DNA of 64,000 bases from Rhizodiscina lignyota (Eukaryota; Ascomycota; Dothideomycetes; Aulographales; Rhizodiscinaceae), in assembly GCA_010015805.1 (NCBI GenBank), contig ML978141.1, positions 1-64,000 of the forward strand, read 5' to 3'. The notes beneath the pieces were generated by a model. It worked only from the letters and a program-made list of their open reading frames with translations. It did not search any database and had not been told where the DNA came from. Within the stretch, counting starts at the first letter, position 1, and each line of letters opens with the position of its first letter. Made by a program: the position numbers and the translations under genes. This document shows, piece by piece, positions 56,760 through 64,000 of the stretch.

Positions 56760-57330
56760 TTTTGAAAAGGGAGTTCGACTTGCCGCTTGGGGTTACACGG
56801 CATTGAGCTGATAGAGTACATGAGCCTTTTCGTGATTCTGCATTTGAATTCTGTCAAGTGATGCAGTCTCAAGAAATAGTACTCCAAGTATCTTGCATCG
56901 AAGCTCTCGAAATGCCCTTGCTTGCGCCGAAGAGCATATTCAACTTCCCGCGCTACGCACAAGGTTTCAAGCTGCCAGGGTGCATCAGCTCTTTCGTCAA
57001 TCCCAATAGGGTCTATGTCTACAGTATAATTTCGGGTAAGTAATTGCCAAATTATATTGCATCGAGCTTTCGGGGGTGCTCGCACCGGGTTCGAAGAGCA
57101 ATGTCGACTTACCGCCTTACGTTACAATGCACTGCGACGCCAAGATGCGCAAGCTCTTTCGTGAATCCAACTATGACCTTGGGCAACAGTGCAATTCCTA
57201 GTAAGCAATACCCCAAGCATGTTACGTCAAGCCTTCGGAGACGCTCTCGCCTGGCCTGAAAAGGAACGTCGATTTGCCACTGTTACAACTGCCTTTGCGG
57301 TCGAAGAATTCGTGAGCTCTCGACATGCTA
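56760..57330. repeat. Degenerate tandem repeat, unit about 165 bp, 3-4 copies
   Basis: Three diverged units begin at about 56884, 57047 and 57213, each starting CCAA(G/A)(T/C)AT.TT.CATCGA(A)GC; a partial earlier copy lies at about 56760-56883. Shared internal markers are an AAG-AGCATATTC/GAGCAATGTC block, then AGCTCTTTCGT.AATCC about 75 bases on. Short ORFs on either strand cross the units without a consistent frame, so this does not read as a current repeat protein. It may be a decayed repetitive gene. Confidence 0.6.
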
Positions 57331-57391
57331 AACACAACGTGACTGTACAAGTATCTCTATTAGCTCGGGTATCAAATCTAGAGGCATGTGT

Positions 57392-58587
57392 CTATATGCT
57401 GTAAATGTCTCTCCATTTACCCATTACCGGTCCTTCCCCATCAAACGTGTCAAGAAGCGCGTCCAATGCCGCAAAATGCTCTGCAAACTTCAATCCTTTC
57501 AATCTTTCCGCTTCGACTCTCTCCCAAGTCCATTCCTCATTCGTAGATGGGAACAGGCTTTCCTCCAAGACGTTGTCAGTAGAGGCACTGATCCCTTCAG
57601 ATGGTGTCGCCGTTCCGGAGACATCTGTAGAGTCGATCGCCACAGGAGGCGACAGCTCAGAAGCTTTCGAATATACAGCGATATTCGCTGCAGGAGGAGC
57701 GCTTCTAGGCTTTGGAGGAAGCATTTCAGAATTCTGCAAGACCAGCTCCGGTGGGATCGTGAGTCTTCCCTTCTTAACCACATACTTCGCAACACTAACA
57801 GCGAGTACAGCTTTTTTGGCCTTCGCTATCCGCTCCTGCGTCTCCTGTGCCGTCTCTTCCTTCTGTCCGCGACCTTTCTTCCACGGCTGTAGCGAGTACG
57901 ACGCCGGCTTGACCGTCCCAGCCTCCACAATGTGTGATACCCAGTACAGCCACTTCCTATCCCACGCTAGAAGTCTTGTCCAAATCTCGACCTTCTGGTA
58001 CGGCTGCACCTCTCTTCTGAAGTGGCATGATACCGCACCCAGCGCCATCTTGAACATACCCTTTGGTATCTCTTTCAAGTCTGGCTTGCCAACCGCCTCT
58101 CTGTATTGATCTATTGGCATCTCCAGTTGCTTCCCCGAGTTCCGAATGCCTCTCCGGAGGATAGCGGAGACTAGCCCTGTCCGCGCTTCGTCGAGGTCGG
58201 AGAAGTATGTGCTGTTCGACTTGTGGCCGTTGTAGTCGCATTCTGCGAGAGGGGAACGTGTGGTGGTTATTACGGGGTTGAAGAGCATTTGAGGCGTTAT
58301 CTTCGTGCGCTGGATGAATATTTGGTAGTACATGGTGGTGAATATCCTGAGCTGTTCTCGTCGTAAGCGTCGGTACGATGAAGACAGTTGAGTGTGCCGG
58401 GAGTACTCACATGCCATACGAATGGTAAGTTCTTGAAATTGAGAATCGCTAGTAGGATCGCGACAGTCTTCCATGATATGTAACCGCCTAGCATGCTGAG
58501 TATCCTCTTGCGAACTGATGGAATTAAGAAAACGCTGGCGCCAACGACGACGCCGGAGAGCGCCTGAATGCGCCCGAGTGCAGACAT
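57392..58587 (-). CDS. Hotdog-fold thioesterase-like membrane protein (THEM6-like)
   Basis: 378 aa, exons 58411-58587 and 57392-58351. N-terminal hydrophobic segments (LSGVVVGASVFLI and VAILLAILNFKNLPFVW) are followed by FTTMYYQIF and the family core RSPLAECDYNGHKSNSTYFSDLDEAR, the 4HBT_2-type hotdog start with a possible catalytic Asp. Later parts include YQKVEIWTRLLAWDRKWLYWVSHI. Fungal members are often labelled thioesterase or capsule-synthesis-like. The Ser/Pro-rich C-terminal third is less conserved. A likely ER or outer-mitochondrial acyl-thioester hydrolase; substrate unknown. Confidence 0.8.
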
Positions 58588-58928
58588 GACGTGAAAATTA
58601 GAAAACTGGTGAAACTCAAGAAGAGTCTATACATATCTTGAAACGATTGCAGAAGATGTAGAGTTCATGGCTTATCTCAGCGCGTTAAAACAGCGTAACT
58701 AGGTCATCATCGCAAGGAGCGAAGAAAGTGGTTAGCAGCCCGAGCCGCGGTTCGGAGGTGGGCGAGAAACTCCGCAACATTTGATCGCAACAAGGTAGAA
58801 TTCGCAGACTGTGGGTCAAGAAATAAACTAAAGGTTCGTATTCAATGAATCCGAGACACATCTCATATATCGTACATGATGGAATATTCTATCATGGCTC
58901 TATCAATGTCAAAGGAAACCCCAGACAA
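58588..58928. other. Intergenic, 341 bp
   Basis: Promoter of the thioesterase-like gene and 3' end of the Atg22-like gene. Nothing else seen. Confidence 0.5.
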
Positions 58929-60835
58929 TCATTCTTCACCGCCATTGAGTAATTCTTCATGCTCTTCTGCCTCATTATGCTCCTCTGCATGGACTATTTT
59001 CCCTCCATGCAATTTTTCGGCCATTTCTAAAGCATCTGACCTACCGGAGTCCGTGTTCATCATCCAGATTAACGGGAGCGGTGTCAGGTTCAGCACAGCC
59101 AGGAATGGAAACGAAGATCGAATCGATCCAGTTGTGTCAACGATACGGCCGACAATCGCGGGGCCGAGGATCGAGCTACCTTTGTCGGTGAACGCGTACA
59201 AGGCGTAGAATGCCGCTTCGCTGCCTGGTGGGATGAATATCCCAAAGAGTGAACGACAGTAAGACGAGATGCCGCCCATTGCGAACCCATGTATGAAAGC
59301 TAGTGGGAAGATTTCATACGGTTGTTGTATTCCACCGACGCCCCATGCCTTGATGAATGGGAGGAATCCTAGCGATCCGTAAACGGGAATAACTTCAAAG
59401 ACAAGCAGACAGGCGATGACCGTGTGATTTGCATTCCATCGAAATCTGCGGGATATGATCGGCCAACAGGCAGCTCCAGCGATACCGCCTCCTGTTGCTA
59501 AGATAGATATCAAAGCCACTGCAGCGGTCTCCATTTGTAACTCTGTCCTCGCAAACAGGATAGCCGTCCCTTGAATTGTTGCGATTGCGTCGGAGAGCAA
59601 GAACCATGCGATGAGGAAGCGAAACGCCTGTTTAAGCTTCGCAGCAATTTTCATTGTTCTCCACAACGACATCCAAGCGAATGCGATGTAGATGAAAATA
59701 GTTTTGTACCACACGTTCGAGCGCTGAGATGCCAACGGAGGTCCAGGACGAGGTCGTAGCCAGAGAGCAGTGGGTACTGTAAAGCAAGCCCACCACGCAC
59801 CGACCAGGAATAAAATCAAACGCACGGGAAAAGTCGTCTTCGAGATGGATGGCGCCATCTTTGAGAATAATATCAGAATTCCTATGCTTACTATTTGCAC
59901 AGAAACAGCGGAAATATAGCCAATGCCGACTCCTTTGGCTGATATTTGATTGGAGAGCTGGAGCTCTGGAGCAGCCTTTTCCGCCTCTGCGTAGGCACTG
60001 GCGCTGGGAGATCTGAATGCTCTCGAAAATCTTTCATCGTCGTTTGGAACATGTTCGTTTGTGCCTGGTTCATCGTTCGGCATGCCTGCTGTTGCAAGAC
60101 CGACCGACTCTTCATCGAGCCCTGATCGACCAGGCTCGGTGTTGATGGACGGATGATTTGCAACCAAAAGAGGTAAAAATGAGTTGAGCAAAACGAAGGA
60201 GGAGCCAAGACAGGTGACACCAATAATGACTAGTACGGATGCCATCATATAAAGCTGAGGCACGATAAAGATGAATAGCATGCTTGATGCAGATCCAATC
60301 CAGGCAAATATCAGGAGCAGTTTCTTGCGATAGTTCCCTTTTCGAACATTTAATCTAACCATGTCAAAAAAAAAGGGCTCAGCGGAGCACATACCATGGT
60401 CTGCAATGGCGCTAATGGACACAAGAGTGATTGCTTGGAAGAACACAGCGACGGAGAACGTGTACATAGCAAAGCTTGCCGAGTTCACTTCTGAGCCGAA
60501 GATATGGATGACGCATTGATTATCAGTCGAGCTTGTGTCGGCACGAGGCAACAGAAGACTTCTGGCGTCTTTCTTCGCAGCAGTACATGGAACGCTATGA
60601 TCGGATCTGAGTACGCCCATCTCACGAGCTGATTGTTCCAGAGTCACCGGCAGGAAAGAGCCTATTGCGTCAGAATATGAAATGGAATTGATATGTACGA
60701 GTAAAACGTACCGACGCCACTTATGGCAAAGACCTCTGCAGCAAGACCATAGGCATACCATCCCCATAGCTCTTTCTGACTCGTCGGTCTTGCATCTTCT
60801 CCGGCATACTTGGAGCCACTCCTAACGGTGACCAT
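58929..60835 (-). CDS. ATG22: Atg22-like vacuolar amino-acid effluxer
   Basis: 599 aa, exons 60712-60835, 60395-60661 and 58929-60337. The MFS-type Atg22 permease exports amino acids from the vacuole after autophagy. The start has the family signature [21 protein letters not shown] and [15 protein letters not shown]. About 12 membrane helices follow, with [18 protein letters not shown] at TM3, a long hydrophilic loop (residues about 215-280), and [34 protein letters not shown] near the end. The tail is acidic ([12 protein letters not shown]). Fungi often hold several Atg22 paralogues, so strict orthology to yeast ATG22 is not proven. Confidence 0.9.
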
Positions 60836-61419
60836 GACTAGAAACTAGCCAAATTTGAATGAACTAATCCAGAAAGAGGCTGGATATCCAAAGTCTTCTC
60901 CCAGGTCACAGACTCGTCTCGAAAAGGGGTGGCTCGGTTCCTCCTCCGGATCATCGAGGAGAAGACATCATGGAAGACTTGAACACAATTCGTAAGCGTG
61001 ACAGTGTGTAGAGAAGTTCGCTGAAGAGCTTCTCATCTTCAGAGGAAAATAAGTAACAAAGCTTTCACGTCGTCCTCGGCGATGTCAGCAGGGGAGGCTG
61101 GGTTTCGCAAGCAAACGGTTCCGCTCGTGTCCGCTTTACGTAAGCAGGTCGAGAGATATTTAAGGAACGGAGAGCATATATTTCTTCTTCACGGCGCTGT
61201 ATAGTACAAATATGCCCTCTTTGATGGATTTCAGCAAATATCGCGGACTTCCACTTCGGGGCAAAGATTAAAGATCGTGATCTGCTTCGCTAGCCAGGTT
61301 CGTAGAGCCATTCATCGCGCAGCTGACGTGATCGAAAATCTGGAGATAGAGGTTGTAGATAAGTATACAATGCCAAGTTCCTACTTCCATCAAGTCTCTC
61401 AATACAATATTGCATCAAT
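60836..61419. promoter_or_regulatory. Divergent promoter between the Atg22-like and NmrA-like genes
   Basis: A 584-bp gap read outward both ways. A TATTTAA-like AT stretch near 61158 precedes the NmrA-like start. No repeat seen. Confidence 0.4.
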
Positions 61420-62565
61420 ATGGTGAAATTGGCTGTTGCTGGAGGCACAGGTGGATTTGGGAGGACGCTGGTCGGGGAACTGGCAAGCGTCAAAGAAAAC
61501 GACGTGCTCGTGCTGACACGAAATGCAAGTTGTTAATTCCGCCTTGATATTGATTCTATTCGTAACATTATACGGTACCATATCATCAATCCATCTGACT
61601 CGTCACTAGCCAACTGCACTCTTCATGCACCTCACCAATGTCGAGATTGCCGTCACTGATTACAAAGACGAAGAGACGCTTACGGAAATCATGTTGTCAC
61701 ACAAAATCGAAACTGTGGTATCGTCATTGAATCCGCCATTGCCAGAGGTGTTCGATAGAGAATGTACACTTGTGAAAGCAGCATCAAAGGCCAGCGTCAA
61801 GAGATTTGCGCCGAGCCAATTCGCGATCGACTATGAGAAGGATGATGAGTACGTCTGATAATTCATACAAGGTCTCGTTTTAATAATCTTCGAAGCCACT
61901 TACCACTATCCTGGAAATCCGGCAAACAACAAGTCATCAATGAGCTCAGGAAACATCCCAACTTGGAATGGACACTATTCTTGAATGGATACTTCATGGA
62001 CTACTGGGCGCAGCCTCATCTGTCCGCGCATATGGTACCGGAAACACCCTTCATCGACATAGCTGCTGGAGAAGCCTCGATACCGGGAGCGAAAGGCAAT
62101 GTCAAAGTGGCGTTCACCATGACACGTGATGTTGCAAAATTCATCACGAAAGCCGTCATGTGCAACGACAAGTGGCCGGAAAAGAGCTATATCATCGGGG
62201 ACAAGATGACTTTCGACGAGATTGTAGCTGCGGCGGAGAAAGCTCGAGGTATGTCTCTGTTCAAATTCAAAGCTCTGTGACTTCAGACCAAAAACTAATA
62301 GGTCCGCATAGACATGAAATTCAAAGTCACTTACAACAAAGAAGAAGACCTGCGAGTAGGCAAGATTGAACCAATTCCCACTTGGATCGCCCTATGGGAC
62401 AGATATCCAAGAGCGATCTTCGACGAAATGTTTTCTGCCTTTGGATTGAGCATGGTATTGGGTGACACGGATTTCGACTATGATACTTCGCTGAATGCAA
62501 AGTTTCGGGAGATAGAGACTACGAAGATCACAGCTCTGATTCAGAAATATTGCAGCAAGCGGTGA
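61420..62565 (+). CDS. NmrA-like / isoflavone-reductase-like NAD(P)-binding protein
   Basis: 316 aa, exons 61420-61524, 61610-61848, 61896-62248 and 62312-62565. Atypical SDR; the Rossmann motif AVAGGTGGFGRTL is near residues 6-17, VLTRN follows strand 2, and KRFAPSQFAIDY is the family's KRF(x)PSEFG-like loop. WTLFLNGYFMDYW and IIGDKMTFDEIVAAAEKA are typical of the PCBER/isoflavone-reductase branch in fungi. The first intron fits only as GC-AG (GCAAGT donor at 61525). The second acceptor (CGAAG at 61895) is chosen because nearer ones give an intron too short. It is convergent, 57 bases apart, with an SDR. Confidence 0.83.
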
Positions 62566-62622
62566 AAATGGCAGGGGAAATTGGTTATCAAAATAAGCGC
62601 ATTAAAATAAAATATAAAGCTC

Positions 62623-63539
62623 TCAATTGATGATGTAGCCACCGTCTACCACCATTGCACTGCCCTGGCAGAAGCTCGCCTTTGTAGAGCACAGGAATAT
62701 CGCGCAGTCCGCAATTTCTGCGACCTGGCCCATTCGCTTCATTGGTGCGATCAGAATTGCAGGCGCCATCAATTCTCTTCGCCCCGGTTGACTCGTCGTC
62801 ATCGGCGTCTCGATCACACCAGGACAGACACAGTTGACTCGAATGTCTTTATGGGCATAGTCGATCGCGTCGCCACGAGTCATTGCCATCACAGCAGCCT
62901 TGCTAGCACAGTAAGCAGTCGCCGCAGGCCGTCCAACAAATCCTAGCTGGCTTGCAATGTTGACGATGCTGCCTCTTTGCGGCGGTCGCCTGGGGTCGTG
63001 ACTCGGCAGGGGTTCTTGGTTGAGCATCGCTTTGATCTCGGCACGAGACGAAAGCCAGCAGCCGCGATAATTTACATCGTTGATCTTGTCGAACATTTCC
63101 AGTGACGTCTCTGTGGATATTTGATTGTTTCCCATAATACCGGCGCAATTGACCTGAGATCGCGTTAGTAGTTAATCCCAGTGCCTCTCCTTTCCAACGA
63201 GGCGTACGCAATAATCTAATCTCCCAAATGTCTGCACAACTGTGGCGATAAGCTCATCCACAAACTTTTCTTGCGTTATATCCCCAGCCAAGGCAAATAT
63301 TTTAGCATTGGGGAACTGTTCCGTCAGCGCTTCCTGATTCTTCATCAGAAGCTCCTCGTTTCTGTCCGTTATCGCGATGCTACGGCAACCAGCTTCTGCA
63401 AATGCCAAGGCAACGCCTGACCCGATACCTGCGGTGACTCCTTAGATGATATTCGTGAGAGGGGCTGAGCTGCTATTGATATACCAGTTCCAGCTGCACC
63501 TGTAACCAATGCTACGCCAGGGTAGAGTGTCTCCGCCAT
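62623..63539 (-). CDS. Short-chain dehydrogenase, 3-oxoacyl-ACP-reductase-like
   Basis: 268 aa, exons 63485-63539, 63208-63428 and 62623-63153. The first intron sits inside the cofactor motif; joined, it reads VTGAAGTGIGSGVALAF (TGxxxGxG). Next come NCAGIM (NNAG position), the catalytic Ser in VNIASQLG and YCASK (YxxxK), then CPGVIETPM. The C-terminus GSAMVVDGGYIIN is the standard end of classical SDRs. The donor at 63207 and acceptor at 63154 join DYC to VNCAG. The substrate is unknown; many fungal relatives act on polyols, sugars or secondary metabolites. Closely convergent with the NmrA-like gene. Confidence 0.88.
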
Positions 63540-64000
63540 ATTGTCTCGTCTGGTTGAGGGGTCGACTATGTGATATTGCTCGATTAAAACAACGGATGTC
63601 CAGGGAAGGAAGGACGATGTTCACGGTGATGCTGCAGCTGTGAGATGGTTAGCTCCAACGTTAGCTGAAGGTCCCCATTTACATAGGGCTGCCGAGAACC
63701 GCTCTAGTCCGCAGATAAGGATGGCCGAGGATTTCTCGTCTCCTTCATAGCCAGCTAAGACGCAAGTCTCGCTGTCAGTCTCCGAGTTGATGCCGTCGGC
63801 AAACTACCCGATTGAGTTTGATAATGGGGATGGAGGTGGTTTGTCAAGGGTACCGCGTGGTGACATGGATGTCGCGGGACACGCGGTCCGGCTAAGACAT
63901 CACCACCCTTCGTTCGCAACTCTTTCTTCCTCTCATCACCCATCCTTCTGTCCGTCACGAGCTATCGCGAGCCCTCCAGTCCTCGAGCATCCGAGTCTAT
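63540..64000. other. Intergenic to window end
   Basis: Promoter side of the SDR gene. A 67-codon minus-strand ORF (63755-63958) has no recognisable product. Nothing else seen. Confidence 0.45.

Noticed and set aside
1-64000. tRNA, rRNA, CRISPR arrays, retroelements and polyketide or peptide synthetases
   Set aside because: Looked for by eye; no convincing signal found. A tRNA scan would be decisive for small RNAs.

Overview
The window is nuclear DNA of a filamentous ascomycete (Pezizomycotina, possibly a Dothideomycete). The signs are many short GT-AG introns of about 50-60 bases, Zn2Cys6 regulators, fungal-type transporters, and housekeeping genes of clearly fungal type (SEY1, a Tma64/eIF2D protein, an Atg22-like protein, a CENP-W-like histone-fold protein). 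Genes lie on both strands with intergenic gaps mostly of 0.3-2 kb. I see no rRNA, tRNA, CRISPR array or retroelement.

Region 1 (1-15.5 kb) looks accessory and catabolic. It holds a Zn2Cys6 regulator, a DHA1-type MFS transporter, a short hAT-like MITE with perfect ends and 8-bp target duplications, a short-chain dehydrogenase, a large second Zn2Cys6 regulator, and an ACS-type MFS transporter that diverges from a salicylate-hydroxylase-like FAD monooxygenase. The ACS transporter carries an in-frame TAA within conserved sequence. An unrecognised membrane protein with C-terminal cysteine pairs follows.

Region 2 (16-29.5 kb) is rich in oxidoreductases: a stand-alone histidinol-dehydrogenase-like protein, a persulfide-dioxygenase-like metallo-beta-lactamase protein, a D-2-hydroxyacid dehydrogenase, a mitochondrial-type sulfite oxidase, a PRISE-type reductase and a flavocytochrome-b2-type L-lactate dehydrogenase. 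The first four could together form an organosulfur (sulfonate/persulfide to sulfate) route; this is a hypothesis, not something the sequence proves.

Region 3 (29.9-51 kb) is mostly housekeeping: a tail-anchored Nudix hydrolase, a third zinc-cluster regulator, a Ure2-like glutathione transferase, a polytopic membrane protein, SEY1 (ER fusion), a CENP-W-like protein, a choline-transporter-like protein, a Ypt4-like Rab, a cyclase-family protein and eIF2D.

Region 4 (51-64 kb) has two adjacent secreted phospholipid-cleaving enzymes (a PAF-acetylhydrolase-like protein and a group XIV phospholipase A2), a DUF3669-like protein, a degenerate ~165-bp tandem repeat, a hotdog thioesterase-like membrane protein, an Atg22-like permease, and a convergent NmrA-like/SDR pair.

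Gene models were built by hand from splice signals and family knowledge. Most exon sums are multiples of three. Three introns fit only as GC-AG. Starts are the least certain part.
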